Assembly: GCA_020205615.1 (NCBI GenBank)
Contig: CM035151.1
Location: forward strand, 16,966,322 to 17,030,321
Reading direction: 5' to 3'
Length of the DNA stretch: 64,000 nt
Source of the DNA: Panax quinquefolius
Lineage: Eukaryota > Streptophyta > Magnoliopsida > Apiales > Araliaceae
Shown here: positions 15,101-26,200 of the stretch, in pieces
How the letters are laid out: each line of letters begins with the position of its first letter
Numbering within the stretch: position 1 is the stretch's first letter
Notes under the pieces: generated by a model
The model's input: only the letters and a program-made list of their open reading frames with translations
Databases searched by the model: none
What the model was told of the DNA's origin: nothing
Program-made: the position numbers and the translations under genes

Positions 15101-15590
15101 GCCCCTTTTTGATTTCTTCATTATGATTTTCTTCTACCCCCTCTTCTTTCTTTGTTCCCACATTTTTTCTCTCTTTCTATTGCTGTTGTAGTGGAATGGT
15201 GCATCTTAGGGTACAAGCGGTCTGTTTTTCACATTGGTGCTGTGTTGACCTGATATTTGACCTCAATTTTTTGGTTGTGATTTTGCAGCTAACAACTTAG
15301 AGGTGGATCCGCTCTTTGTTTACACAAAAACTGGACACATGGCATCTCTCTTGTCACGTTGCCGCCCTGACTGCCCAATTTTTGCATTTACAACCACGAC
15401 ATCTGTACGAAGACGTCTGAACCTGCAGTGGGGTCTAATACCCTTCCGCTTGAGCTTCTCTGATGATATGGAAAGCAACCTCAATAAAACCTTGGCGTTG
15501 CTCAAGGCCAGGGGAATGATCAAATCAGGTGACCTGGTCATTGCTGTCTCTGATATGTTGCAATCCATTCAAGTTATGAATGTTCCATGA
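3181..15590 (+). CDS. Plastidial pyruvate kinase, beta-type subunit (PKP2/PKP3-like), six exons; frame interrupted as written
   Basis: The enzyme converts phosphoenolpyruvate plus ADP to pyruvate and ATP in the plastid stroma and supplies carbon for fatty-acid synthesis. Exons: 3181-3725, 4586-4676, 4780-4973, 5775-5896, 13961-14439, 15289-15590; all introns are GT-AG. The N-terminus is a Ser/Pro/Arg-rich transit peptide of about 60 residues. Kinase motifs in order are [42 protein letters not shown], the active-site segment [35 protein letters not shown] and the C-terminal [12 protein letters not shown] typical of the beta subunits. Allowing for the gap below, the length is about 578 residues, normal for the family. 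Two faults: four bases are missing at 3540/3541 (family L-A-V-G-G), shifting the frame, and codon 3 of exon 2 is TAG (4592-4594) where the family has Glu. Everything else is intact, so assembly error is as likely as pseudogenisation. Confidence 0.93.
3726..4585 (+). other. Pyruvate kinase intron 1, with a short imperfect direct repeat
   Basis: The intron has a standard GT...AG (GTATAT donor, TATGCAG acceptor). It contains two related segments near 4066-4110 and 4216-4275, both running CC-TTTCCTTTTCT-TAC-TC-AAAACATTGTCAC. They look like remnants of a decayed MITE. No exon was found here. Confidence 0.55.
4974..5774 (+). other. Pyruvate kinase intron 3
   Basis: The intron is bounded by AAG-GTTAGT and CTCTACAG-GATTGG. 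It is less AT-rich than the other introns in its middle part (about 5080-5700). Reading frames across it show no protein family I recognise. It could be old transposon debris, but I see no terminal repeats. Confidence 0.5.
6352..6522. mobile_element. Stowaway-like MITE in intron 4
   Basis: It has TA-flanked inverted ends, TTCCCTCCGTTCCAAATATA on the left and the complement of TTAAGAACAAAGGGAG on the right. The stem continues inward through AAGATC / GATCTT. Total length is about 171 bp, with no coding capacity. The CTCCCTCYGTTCC end and TA duplication are typical of Tc1/mariner-derived MITEs in plants. Confidence 0.85.
6955..7713 (-). repeat. 3' LTR of the intronic CRM-like element
   Basis: This 759-bp repeat matches 12721-13484 closely end to end. 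It begins TGATAGACTCC after GATAG and ends at ...CCTCATCA, adjacent to the polypurine tract. The inner end of the LTR is overlapped by the C-terminus of the pol frame (to about 7521). Confidence 0.93.
7521..9004 (-). pseudogene. Integrase region of the intronic element, with C-terminus extending into the LTR
   Basis: The zinc-binding HHCC segment is visible as [12 protein letters not shown]...CDRCITC (around 8655-8790). The catalytic core follows, with the first Asp in SMDFVLGLP and the second in IVSDRDTQF near 8365-8390. After a break at about 8360 it continues as [20 protein letters not shown] (near 8100-8190), the usual region after the catalytic Glu. The last segment, at 7521-7814, runs through the polypurine tract and about 190 nt into the 3' LTR ([23 protein letters not shown]). 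Frameshifts separate these blocks, so no intact integrase is made. Confidence 0.85.
7714..7732 (-). promoter_or_regulatory. Polypurine tract of the intronic element
   Basis: On the minus strand the bases directly before the 3' LTR read AAGAGGAGAGGAA followed by TGA. This purine run, adjacent to the LTR, is the plus-strand primer for reverse transcription. Confidence 0.8.
8980..9403 (-). pseudogene. RNase H region of the intronic element
   Basis: Two overlapping frames carry the usual Ty3/gypsy RNase H landmarks: [20 protein letters not shown], then [22 protein letters not shown] and RGKENVV. The family expects A-D-A-L-S after the last motif, but a small indel near 9010-9020 shifts the frame there. 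Confidence 0.85.
9640..10400 (-). pseudogene. Reverse transcriptase region of the intronic element
   Basis: The N-terminal palm reads [20 protein letters not shown] and then [15 protein letters not shown] (9925-10140). The catalytic YFDDILIYS is encoded at 9747-9773. A stop after HQIRI and further frame changes break the gene. All expected RT landmarks are present and in order. Confidence 0.88.
10822..12202 (-). pseudogene. Gag and protease region of the intronic element
   Basis: Gag starts at ATG 12202-12200 (MSNSKDKGT, then an in-frame TAG). It continues through a charged coiled-coil-like segment ([20 protein letters not shown]) and [17 protein letters not shown], where the family has Trp but TAG follows. 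The capsid segment [20 protein letters not shown] comes next. The zinc knuckle [14 protein letters not shown] (CX2CX4HX4C) is near 11140-11190, followed by a protease-like [13 protein letters not shown] near 10860-10920. Both stops are single-base changes (for example TGG to TAG). Confidence 0.87.
12706..12720 (-). promoter_or_regulatory. Primer binding site (initiator tRNA-Met type) of the intronic element
   Basis: Directly inside the 5' LTR the minus strand reads TTTGGTATCAAAGC, one base off the standard TGGTATCAGAGC primer site complementary to tRNA-iMet. Confidence 0.85.
12721..13484 (-). repeat. 5' LTR of the intronic CRM-like element
   Basis: This 764-bp copy of the LTR ends at ...CCTCATCA and is followed by the target duplication GATAG (13485-13489). 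It differs from the partner LTR by a small number of substitutions and 1-4 nt indels. Confidence 0.93.
14440..15288 (+). other. Pyruvate kinase intron 5
   Basis: The intron runs from a GTAAGA donor to a TTTTGCAG acceptor and is T-rich, as usual for plant introns. No repeats or reading frames of note were seen. Confidence 0.7.
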
Positions 15591-15900
15591 GAAGACAGGT
15601 TCAGATTTTGGAGCACTATCTGGTTCCTTCTAAGTTGTAATCAACGTTATTTGCCAAAGGATGATCTCTAGCCCAGGTGTGTTCTTCCCTGAACTTATTA
15701 ACGGTTGCAACTTTGCTTCGAAGGACTGCAACTCCTAGAGATTATGGTTTGTTTTACAGATTTTCCCTTACGGTGGTAGCTCAATATTGCAGAAATGTAT
15801 CCCTTTTTTGTTTTCGGCTTATGTTTTTTTGACAATCTTATCTAATTAGAAATTTTAGCAAAGAGTAGGAGTGAGCATCATCAACAATAATGGAAAGACT
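15591..15900 (+). other. Probable 3' UTR of the pyruvate kinase gene
   Basis: Mixed-composition sequence follows the TGA at 15588-15590, with T-rich stretches at 15800-15840. No single polyadenylation site stands out. Confidence 0.4.
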
Positions 15901-17929
15901 TTGTGGGGTACAGTGAATTTGTATATTTTTTTAGAATTCTATTTTTTTTATCTATGGTTTTGGAGTTGTTTATGTAGCAGGTTCTGTTCTGTATATCAAT
16001 GTTCTTATTGGCCTTGCAAACTTATTGGAGGAGAGATAATAATATCCGAGTTCCAGTTACACTAGGAGTAGGAGAGATAATATCAGTCAAAATTTGTGTG
16101 GAAGAAGAAGAAAGGTCCTAATTAATTAGTCTCAAAAGGGTAGCACCAGCTAAGCTTACATTGAGGGGAACTAACCGGCCGGCTTCTTAGGTTAGGTCTA
16201 ACTATAACCATAATCTCTCCACTTAAATGCATCCAACCCAAATAATGAAATGCACAGTGCGTAGGATATTCCAAATTAAGACTTTTGTACCACAACCATA
16301 CATACGCACGCTTACTTGATATTCCAAATTAAGATTTTTAAATACTAATGGACACGTATTTACACCAGGCCTTGCTCATTAGTAGTAATTGTTACTATCT
16401 TCAATGGGGGCCTGGGGGGGTTTCTCTTCTTTTAGTATTTGTGAAATTAAATGATGGATTTGATAGTGATGATCCTGGGCCCTGGCCTTTAGAGTCTATA
16501 ACTGGCCCACATATTCAACCCAAACCATTTTATAGTACAATAACATATTCATATCATGTGCTTTGTTTTGTGCAGTATATTATATCCACATCATCATCAT
16601 CATCCAATGGCTTGTTTGGCTTTGTGCAATGAAAACAAGGAAATCCAAAAACAAGAATCCATACCAACACAATAATTTCCATATAGAAGAAGGGCCATCA
16701 TCTCATCTCATCTCATCTCATCTCATAGAGGAGGAATAGGAGGAGTATATAGCTTTCTTTATCAACGTCATCAATCATCATCTATCTACCACTGTACCAT
16801 AGATAAGTTTTAGACACCAACTTTGTTGTAATCGATACAAACAAACAGTCCTCTACTTCTTTATTCAGACAAGCTGCTATGGACGGTGGACCACCACTTT
16901 ATCTATCATCACAGATGCTGTTTCACCTTCACCTATTTACAATTTAATTTAACCTCCCTACTCCCTAACCCCTACCCTATTATTAAGTTTATGCCTCTGT
17001 TTATTTCAATATTTTTTTACAGCTTCTAATTTCTTGGTTAAGAGAAAAAAAATAAATCTTGGTTTATATTTTTATAATGATATTAATTAATAATATAATT
17101 AGATTTTTGATAGGTATTTAATTATGATATTAGTTATATGTGTTATTGTCAAATCAAAGTCACGTTTTCTTTTTAAATAGAGGTGGATATTTGTTTCAAG
17201 ATTCAGAGGTCTAGTCAATATTATCATCCTCTTTAATATTATTACCAAAAATCTTCTGTTTCAAGTATGTGTATGACAGCTTGAGCTTGAGAGATTATAC
17301 TAAAACATATAGATTACTTAAAAATATGATATATTGAAAAGATTATCTTTAATTAACCACTTATTAGTATTAGCAAAGAACATAGACAATAATAACAAAG
17401 CATAGGTCTTAATAAAATTATTCATTAAATCAATGTGGGCCAATCTTAACAAGTAGTATTACTTACAATTAGTATCCGATTATCATCGTTCGCAGTAAGA
17501 TCAATCGATTAATATCTGATCTTTGACAGCATGAGAGATCACCTCCTCACGGCATACGCCAGATTAGTCAATCGATAAAAAGTTAATTTTATCAATCATT
17601 AAATCAATGTGGGCCGATCTTAAGAACATAGACAATATTAGCAATATTCAACTGAAATCATGAATAACTGAATCAAACATTTGAACCTCTTGGTTCTAGG
17701 GTTGAACATCACTTTAGACCGAACAAATAACTTTTTGTTGCATATACATGACCATACATTTTTATCGATAAGAAATGTCCACGTATTTAGATAAATAGAA
17801 TAAATAAGAATTAAGGAGTGATACAAAGATATTATTGTTTTATTTTATCTCTTAAAATTTTATATTAATCATAATTCAACTCTGTCGTGAGATTTATCGG
17901 GGTATATTATTCAAAAAGAAATAGCGATA
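15901..17929. other. Intergenic region without a supported gene
   Basis: Six-frame reading shows only short frames without recognisable domains. A pentanucleotide microsatellite (CATCT/ATCTC, about six units) lies at 16697-16727. A short direct repeat containing CATTAAATCAATGTGGGCC occurs near 17421 and 17597, flanked by AAGAACATAGACAATA copies near 17380 and 17624. This suggests a small duplication. Confidence 0.5.
16697..16727. repeat. CATCT microsatellite
   Basis: About six head-to-tail copies of a 5-bp unit (ATCTC) are visible. It lies in intergenic DNA. Confidence 0.9.
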
Positions 17930-18158
17930 CTCCCTAAAATAAAAGTTTATTAATATTTTAAGGAGACCTAAGTTAAATATCAACTTACTTTAAATAATCT
18001 ATTTTTACAATTTACTTATAATACCCTAAGTATTAATTGTCATATTTCTATTTTTTATGTAATTAAATAAAAATATAAATATAAATAATTTTATCATTTT
18101 ATACTCTTTTTTTAATATACACCAAAAAAATCAACTAGAATTTTTATGCTCGAGGGAG
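17930..18158. mobile_element. Stowaway-like MITE
   Basis: It is flanked by TA on both sides. The left end CTCCCTAAAATAAAAGT pairs with the complement of the right end ACTAGAATTTTTATGCTCGAGGGAG. It is about 229 bp long, AT-rich and has no coding capacity. Confidence 0.7.
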
Positions 18159-18344
18159 TAGAATTTATCTCAAAGTCAGACTCACTTACACAAATCAATT
18201 GAATTTGTTTCCTCATAGAATCAGTCAATAATATGAATAAATTACACGGATCGATTTTTACGCTTATAATGATGTAAAAAATTATCACTATAACCTGATT
18301 CATTTCTTGATTTCTTTATCTCCAATTCATGGAAAGAACCGAAT

Positions 18345-18362
18345 TATATATATATATATATT
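18345..18362. repeat. (TA)n microsatellite
   Basis: This is a run of TA dinucleotides. Similar runs occur at about 18848-18867, 19096-19122 and 30740-30760. Confidence 0.85.
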
Positions 18363-18919
18363 ATCAAGAACAATAAGTTTTCTCCGCATAAAACAAAACA
18401 TATCACATCAAAATTCCCTTAAATTACTTTTAATTAATGTTTGTAATAATTCTTGTTTGACGTGGAATTTTTTCCATAAAAGTAGTTTGTACTACAAAAG
18501 ACCCTTTCAATATCGTATCTTATGTCTCAATAAGCAATCTTGTGTACTTGATCAAATTCAAAATAAAGAATATATGTACATTAGTAGAAAACATTAATAA
18601 TTTGGGTTAAAGACAAAAGATATCACAACAAACTGAAAATAAATATTGCAACCCTATGTACAATAACACTTATACGGTTGGCTATAAATATAATAGGTCT
18701 TAATAACATAACTGCTTATTTATTGGGTTCAATCTTTCCTTATTATCTCTAAACCTCATCTTTTTTAAGGAGACTAATAACCGCATAAAATATTTTAAGT
18801 CGGGTCAAAAGTCAAAGTCTAAACAAAAAAATAAGACTCATAAAATAATATATATATATATATATATGAAGCGAGATCAAGAAGATTCTTCTTAAATAGT
18901 ATTCTCCCAGATAAGACTC

Positions 18920-19050
18920 CTTTATTAAAACTAAATCGTTTTGGAGTTCATTACGCGGGTGACATTTTTATAAATAAAAAGAAAATAAGTGGAACCACTC
19001 TCTTTTAAGTCACTCCAAAACGACGTAATTTTGATAAAAAAAAACATTAT
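18920..19050. repeat. Foldback repeat, possible MITE
   Basis: AAAACTAAATCGTTTTGGAG near 18927-18946 is inverted as CTCCAAAACGACGTAATTTT near 19012-19033. The loop is about 65 bp. I could not define a target duplication. Confidence 0.5.
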
Positions 19051-19092
19051 TTAACGAAAAATATTATTTAAAAAAAATACTCTTGATCGTTG

Positions 19093-19126
<34 letters not shown>

Positions 19127-19649
19127 AATTAATAGTTGTAGTTGTAGATCTTTAACATTCTACATCCTATCTTGATTCAATTATTGTGGTACTCAAAAAT
19201 TCATGACCAAATTTATAAATTTTGATGTGAGGTATATACACGGTTAATAGCATCCATCATTGTGGATGAGTACTCTCCACTTGGATTTTGATGCCTCATC
19301 TACCATGAAATAAGAAATAAATAAACAAATGGGACCCACTCCAACACCTTACTTATAAACCTTCTTCAACTGCCATAAAATAATGTGATAGAAAATGACA
19401 CTGAATTTTTTTCCATCCACAAGTCTCATCTCATCTCTCTATTCTTGGCTAGGCAAACTTCCAGTCATTTAGCCAAAAAATAAAATAAAATTCCCAAGTC
19501 AAGAACATACCAATTACTCTCCCTCCTCCTCAATATATATAAATATTAAAAAAATATTAAATATAATATTAATTATTTATATTATTTTTATATTAGAAAA
19601 AGAATGTGTTATAACCTGGCTCCTTGTTTATGGGAATTACAAACTACTA

Positions 19650-20008
19650 CTCCCTCTGTTTCTAAAAAGATTATCATTTTAGGAAGTAATTTTTGTTCCA
19701 AAAAAATTATCGTTTTGAGTTTATCAATACACATTAGTTATTTTTTTCTATTTTACCCTTATTTAAAGCTTTCTCCTATTTAAAGCTTTCTTCCCTTACC
19801 AATGATTCTTATTCAATTCAATGCTATAATCTAAGTAGTAATCGGTTGAATACAAAGTAATTGGTTGAATTGAATAAGAAACATTGAGAATAGAATAATT
19901 GGTTGAGACAATTAATAAGGATAGTATAGTATTTTTGCTAGGTATTAATTATATTCCTTAATTTGTGTGCATTAATTTTAAACAATAATCATTTAGGAAC
20001 AAAGGGAG
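19650..20008. mobile_element. Stowaway-like MITE
   Basis: It is TA-flanked, with ends CTCCCTCTGTTTCTAAAAAG and the complement of AGGAACAAAGGGAG. It is about 359 bp long with no coding capacity. The internal ATTATCATTTTAGG / ATAATCATTTAGGAAC region extends the stem imperfectly. Confidence 0.8.
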
Positions 20009-20246
20009 TAGTATGAAACTAGAAAGCACAAACTATTAAGACTGTGAATAGAATTGATTCCACAACTCGCATAGTAATAACTTTTCCATAAAATCAAACA
20101 CAATACAAGCCCATGTTTCCAAAATTATTTAAAAGGAAGCATAAATAATGAGTGCTCAAGAGTATCAATAATTTCATAGACATCATTAAAAGAAATTGCC
20201 ATCAATACTCGTCTCATTAAAGTTAGTTTATCATCAATATCTTGAT

Positions 20247-20537
20247 ATTCCCTCTATTTATAAATAAATGACATTTTGAAGGGTTTCATATTTATTAAGA
20301 AAGTCATTTATTATTTTAATTCTGTCATTAAGATTGATATGTATTACCACAATTATCCTTGCAATAATTAAGAAAAAATGTGCTCTATATAGTTGTCTAG
20401 ATAAATGAGATAGAAAGATACTTGAGGACAATAAAAGAAAAATTATAATTAATGTTTCTTAGAAATTTGATAACGTCAAATATATATTAAAAAAATTTAA
20501 ATTTTTTAAATCGTCACTTATTTAAGAACAGAAAGAG
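20247..20537. mobile_element. Stowaway-like MITE
   Basis: The left end TTCCCTCTATTTATAAATAA and the following ATGAC pair with the right end GTCACTTATTTAAGAACAGA AAGAG, bounded by TA on each side. Length is about 291 bp. Confidence 0.72.
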
Positions 20538-21636
20538 TAATATATAACACCAGTGAGTACCTCCATTTTGGTTTAACTTTTGATAATATAAAGTTACAAC
20601 TTATTGATTCAAAAAGTAAAGTTGCAATTTTGCCACTCATAGCTCCATTGAAATTTCTTTCCAGTATAATAGAAAAAAAGTAGAGATAATTTTCAAACCC
20701 CAACGCATCGGTGGTTCAAATGAAACTCTTGATTTGAGATGGGAGATTAGTCGGATCGAGGACCGGATACTCTATATTATCACAAAAAATACACAAGATA
20801 ATTTTTGATAGAAAAACTATTCACATTTCATAAATATGCATAGAAAAAAAAAATATAATAATTAATATTAAATGTATTATAAATAAATTATTATAAAAAT
20901 TAAATTATTTAAGTAAGTAGATAATTTAATTTAGGAGTGTGTGAAAAGACTCTCATTCGTCACACGCGTCACAGGGTCATCATCCTGTACAGTGTACGGT
21001 GTCCTAGAAGGCAGAAAAAAAATACTACTAAATTCTATAACCGTCATAGAAATGTACTAAAATGCCCTCATACCTGTAGTAGTGTATTATAGGGTCAATA
21101 ATACTTGGATGTAGGTGCATAATAACAGTGTTACCTAAATATTGATTAGACTGCTGGCCCAGATGAACCTTCTAATTAACCCAGACATATATCGGTCCAG
21201 GTATTTTTCTTTTTCTTTTGGCGTATTTTCTACGGAATTTAACACATAGCCACTTATTTAGAATTATGTTTTATATTTTGGTAAAAATAAAAAATTAGAC
21301 TAACGGTAAAATATATTTCATCCATAGCTTAATATATGTCGTTTTAAAAAAAATTAAAAAATAATTATATATCATTAAATATTATAATATCAATTATTTA
21401 TCATATTTATGTCATACTTTTTTCTCTCATATCTGTAATATTTTTCACGAGAGTTAATTTTAAAAATTTTGTAATTAATTATGTTCAATTATATAAAACG
21501 ACAAATAATTAAAAAATCATCTAAAATCATATATTAAGTAATTTGTAATCTCCTTACATTAGTAGTCGAACTAAAATAATACTCCATCGGATAGATTGAC
21601 CACTAATTTAAGTAATGGTCCAACTGTTATTAATTA
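20538..21636. other. AT-rich intergenic region
   Basis: No gene or terminal-repeat element could be supported here. The composition is strongly AT-rich, except for a short mixed segment at 20940-21010. Confidence 0.5.
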
Positions 21637-21957
21637 CTCCTTTCGTCCATATTTAAATGACATTTTAGAGATGGGCACAAGAATTAAAATAAGGGTTAAG
21701 TTCAGATAACCACCCTGGTTCAAAGGCTTTTCCCACTTGACCACTTGTAGTCAAGAAAGCTACATTTAAACTCCCGAATTTTTGAGTTAAAGTGAATAAT
21801 CGCTTTCCGCCTTTAACCTGCTACTTAAATTGGCTAAAGACTTAATTACCTCTATATATATATTGAAAACAACATATGAAATAGGTTTTTTTTCATTTCA
21901 TTTCTCTATTATTCTCATCTCTCGAAGTCGCATAATCTCCCCCCCGTCGACATACAC

Positions 21958-22066
21958 CATGACGACGACTAAATTCCGTCGTTATCATCGCCGAAGTTCA
22001 AATTTTATCCCCTCGTCGTCAACCACAGGTTGGGCTTCTTCCCACCTATCGCTCATCGATAAATGA
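21958..22066 (+). other. Short coding-like stretch inside the MULE
   Basis: An ATG at about 21959 opens 35 codons (MTTTKFRRYHRRSSNF then IPSSSTTGWASSH, ending SLIDK) in a CG-richer context than the surrounding DNA. It resembles the first exon of a plant gene but matches no family I know. It could be a captured gene fragment or the element's own leader. Confidence 0.3.
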
Positions 22067-25000
22067 CTTCACAACCTACAAAAGAGAGTAGAGATCGAGG
22101 CGAGTAATTTTTCTATTCGTTGAATATAAACATGTGTTTTACTAGCGTTCTAATAGGTTTTTTGTTGGTCAAATTCGAGAATTACATGTTTAATTGTTGA
22201 ATTTATTTTATTTTTTTCATCCATTTCACGATTCATAATTCTTATGGGATTTTTGCTATCTTTTTAACTCGATTAATTCAGTTTAGATAGTTCTTTGTGT
22301 TATTCTTACGCATATTTGTAAAATTTATGTTTTTGTTCGTAATTAGTCGCAATCTAAAAATTACCGGAAGCACAATGTGATTTTAATAATAAGAATGAAA
22401 TTTGATATTTGAAGTTTGTGTATCTATGTTTGCACGATATACAAATAGCGCTTTTTGGTTTACTTTTGGAATAGAAAAGGTAATTATTGGCAGGAGTATT
22501 TTTTTGATTATGATGTCTAATCTTTTAATTTTACAATTATGCAAATCCACTACTAAAGGCTTAAATTCACGAGAATAACTCTTTTCTAAGTAAAAATAAG
22601 GCTAAATGGAGGACTGGGTAATGCTACCTTACTCTTGTATAATGTTTTATTATTTACATTGGTATTTTTCTACTTAATTTTGTTTTCATTATGGATATTA
22701 TGGTCTACAATTTTAATCAGCAGAAAGTATGAGAAAGCGTGGGGCATTGTGCTTTCATTTATGATTTTTTAAAAATTATTGTGATGATAAGACCCAACCC
22801 TTCCTTACAGAGGAAAATAAGATAAAAGAGGAGTCTTTTCGATTTGTGTTTCAGTAATGAAATAAATACTTCAAAAGTGATTGTTATCACAGATATTCAA
22901 GTAAATGCATATTAAATTATTTGTCATATACTTGTATATAAAAAATTTTGCAACCGAATGTTAATCAAGTCGCTTTATGAGGCTAAAAAAAGACTTCTCG
23001 AGGGTTTCATGTTATTAATGTTAAGTTAGAAGAACAACATGTGCCATATATTATGGATAATATTATTAGGGCTGTAATTTGTAAATAACCGGACTAACCT
23101 TGAATTACCTCAGGGCATATGGATAACCACTCAACTTGTTTAAATTATCTAGCCAAACCATAGTTTAGGTGTACTAATATTGATTAGTCAACCTTGTTTC
23201 AGTTAACTAGCCAAACTATAGTTTAGGTGTACTAGACTTGGCTAGTCAACCTCAATTTGGCTCATGGAAGCTTGAATTTAAAATTGTATATAGTTTTATG
23301 AATCAGTATTACCTTATGGCTCAAAGTATTGTATATAGTTTTAGTAATTACCAGAGTTCATCTTGCATCTCTATGTTGCATCTTTTATCAGATTCCTCCA
23401 TGTAATTCCCGTAGTTTGATGCTACTACTTTTAATCTATTGAAAGTAGTTTGCATCTCTACTTTTATTTGCTGGCTACAAAAATTGAAACGATTTTTATA
23501 ATCTGACTTTTTGTGTTAAATTTTGTTGCAGGATATGGGCTTCAGTCTCTTTGACTAAGTTGAGTGTTGGTATGAAGAACTCCCTTCTGAAGTTATCGCG
23601 TTTTAGTTTGGCGTAGAAGGTTTAAGAGCTTACTCCAGGAACAAATGGAGGGAGTAGAACAAAGAATGGGGAGATGATAACATTGAAAACACTGAGTTTT
23701 TGGAGGGGTCTTGATAAATTCCTTAGTAGCTCACTGCATTTAGTTGTTGTGGCCTTGTGGGTGATGAAAAGGTTAAGGCTAAGACCATCTTTGGTGTAGT
23801 AGTAGTAGTAGTTGTTCTGTATTCCTATAACAATAATTATATAGAGCAAATGATGTTTTCCTTTAAATGGCAATCTCTATTTATTGTAATGTACATTGGG
23901 TAGTTATGTTGTTTTATCCTCTTTTGCCGATCCAAGTGGTTTACCATAATCACGTACATTTGGTAGAGCGTGTATATATAGAAAAACAGGGCTACTCAAA
24001 CCACAATCCCAATTCAAGCTTTTTTAATCGTTTCTACAAAGATGATTGTCAAGACGATTTAAGTAGGAACAAATTTCATAACACATAGCTACTTTAAATA
24101 ACAGTTCCTAAAAGCTTGGATAACATGTTGTGAGACCCATACTTTTATTTGGTATGAGATGGAGAAGATGAGACATTGAATCCACCTCCCCCTCTTATGA
24201 AGAAAAAACTTGAGTAATATTCGGTCCATCATTCATAATCCTAAAAAGATCTAAAAGCTAAAATTTAACATTCATTTATAAATCAAAGGACTCAACAAAA
24301 TGTGGTGACCTGCATCACAAACACTAAAAGAAGTTTTCAATTGTCTGGCTCAACTCATCATGAGATTCCACACAATTGTCAAATGATGTTCAACAAATAA
24401 GCATCAATAATAATGATACAAACAAGAAAAGTAATAAAGACCCAAGTGAAACATATTTTCGAACAAAATAAAATCATCCAACAAAATAAAACAAGATCAA
24501 TAATAATGATAATGATACAAACAAGATCAAAATAGACTGTTTGGATTAGTAGAATCATCAAACAAAATAAAACTCAAAACTCTGACTGCCCAACACAAAG
24601 TGCCTTCAATTCCAAAACCTCACCTTACAAAGTATCAACTCAATTACAAGACTGCAGAGGATCAATCTGGTTGAGTATTTACCTTTCTCCAACATCCAAT
24701 CAATTGTTGAAGTCGAAGTTATCACCAATTGTCAGCCTCTTTTGCCATCACAATAGCTCGCTAAGAGACTTGATAAGCGACTTTCAGATTAAGCCCCACT
24801 CCACAATTTGTATCAAAATGTAAACATAAATAGTGAATTCTAACTTTCACTTTTGGATCGCCATTACCGCCTTCATCTACTGAAGCATGTCGCTACGCTT
24901 TCGCCAACTATTTGGTATGGCTATTCGTCGAAAGCACCTGTGTGTATACGCCCAAACCGAACTACCTAGCCTCTGCTGCAGCTTATCTCTAACCCAAAAA

Positions 25001-25559
25001 AATCAAGTCGATCAAATCAATCGGTCATAATAATGACCAATGCAATTAAAACCAAGGAAAGCAATACCAAATCGAAAGTTAAATAAGCAAATTTCAATGC
25101 ATATCCTCAATAATTAGATGGAATCCCAAAGAAAATTGAATACCTATAATAGTTTGTTATCTAATTCTACGCTAAATCACACTTGTAAAAGTTACAATAT
25201 CTCCAAACTCGACTTACTCAAATAAGAATGGACGCTACTCTATAATTGTCGAATCCATTTAGAATAAGCTACAAAAGTTAGGCTTGGATTAGAGTAGACT
25301 AGTTTGATTTAGACTTAAATTAGATGTCTTGTTGAAAATGGGTCTAATGAGATTGATGTGGGAAGCCTTGGGGCGACGGGTGCGATATGAGAGAGAGTCG
25401 GTGATGGACATAATAAGTACCATCGATAACATCCAATTTGAACAAATAAATGAAGTAATAACGAATAAATCCAGATCGAAAAAACACAACAGATCTCGAA
25501 CGCATCCTCTTCCAAACCGAGATGAAATCACCAAGATCCGAGAACTAAAATAAGTTCAA

Positions 25560-25750
25560 GATCCGAGAAAATGGAAAAGTGAATAGGAGAAACCCCACAA
25601 TCTAAAAGCCCACGCTTTTTCGGCGAATCCCACCACCGTCTCCGTCAACATCGCCGCCAAGAATCAAAGTGGGTTTGAAGCCTTGTCAAAAACCGGAGAT
25701 TTGTTTAACTTTGATGAAGCCTCTTCATTTTCTTCCATGGCTAAACAAAG
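25560..25750 (-). other. Short coding-like stretch near the right end of the MULE
   Basis: On the minus strand an ATG near 25739 reads MEENEEASSKLNKSPVFDKA and stops after four more codons. The region is GC-richer than the element interior. It faces outward-in like the left-hand stretch. A captured 5' exon is possible but unproven. Confidence 0.25.
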
Positions 25751-26200
25751 ATAAAGAAGAAGGGCTATTTTGGACATTTAATGATTGTTTTTGATCGTTA
25801 CACCTCCTTCTCACGCGCTTTTGGCGCCCCCACATACACGCACAGTTAAGTTGGACGGAAAATGTGACTTTTTCACTTTAACTCAAAAAGTCGGGAGTTT
25901 AAATGTAGTTTTACTGACTACAGGTGGTCAAGTGGAAAAACGTCCAAACCCCAGGTGGCCATCTGAACTTAACCCTTAAAATAATGATTAGAAAGTATTA
26001 AATATAGTACTCAATTATAATACCCTTAAATCATTAATTTATCATAGCACAAGAGTTTAAAATACTCAAAAAAAATAGGTAGAGTAATGAGGAGTAATTT
26101 TGGAAAAATTATTATTAATTCTCCTAAATTTAAATAAACGTCAATTAATTAAGGACAAATAAAAAATTCTAAAACATCATTTAAATAGGGACGGAGTGAG

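Larger units (their letters stand above)
21693..25975. mobile_element. Mutator-like transposable element (MULE), non-autonomous
   Basis: Terminal inverted repeats of 103 bp (21693-21795 and 25873-25975) begin GGGTTAAGTTCAGATRRCCA. They are flanked by a perfect 9-bp duplication TTAAAATAA (21684-21692 and 25976-25984), the signature of Mutator-superfamily insertion. No transposase frame is visible in the 4.1 kb interior, so it is non-autonomous. The interior near each end is more GC-rich and coding-like than the rest, as in Pack-MULEs that carry captured gene pieces. Confidence 0.9.
21637..26200. mobile_element. Stowaway-like MITE split by a Mutator-like element
   Basis: The left end CTCCTTTCGTCCATATTTAA followed by ATGACATTTTAGA (21637-21669) pairs with the right end TCTAAAACATCATTTAAATAGGGACGGAGTGAG (ending at 26200), with TA outside each end. 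Without the 4.28 kb insert the MITE would be about 270 bp. The two halves sit directly next to the target duplication of the Mutator-like element, so the MITE is older. Confidence 0.8.

Noticed and set aside
16348..16632. 94-codon plus-strand frame in the intergenic region
   Set aside because: No domain, low-complexity tail (Ser run from a TCA repeat) and no splice or promoter context; chance frame.
24379..24561. 60-codon Ile-rich minus-strand frame in the MULE
   Set aside because: It arises from AATAATGAT-type repeats; no homology wording and no transposase motif.
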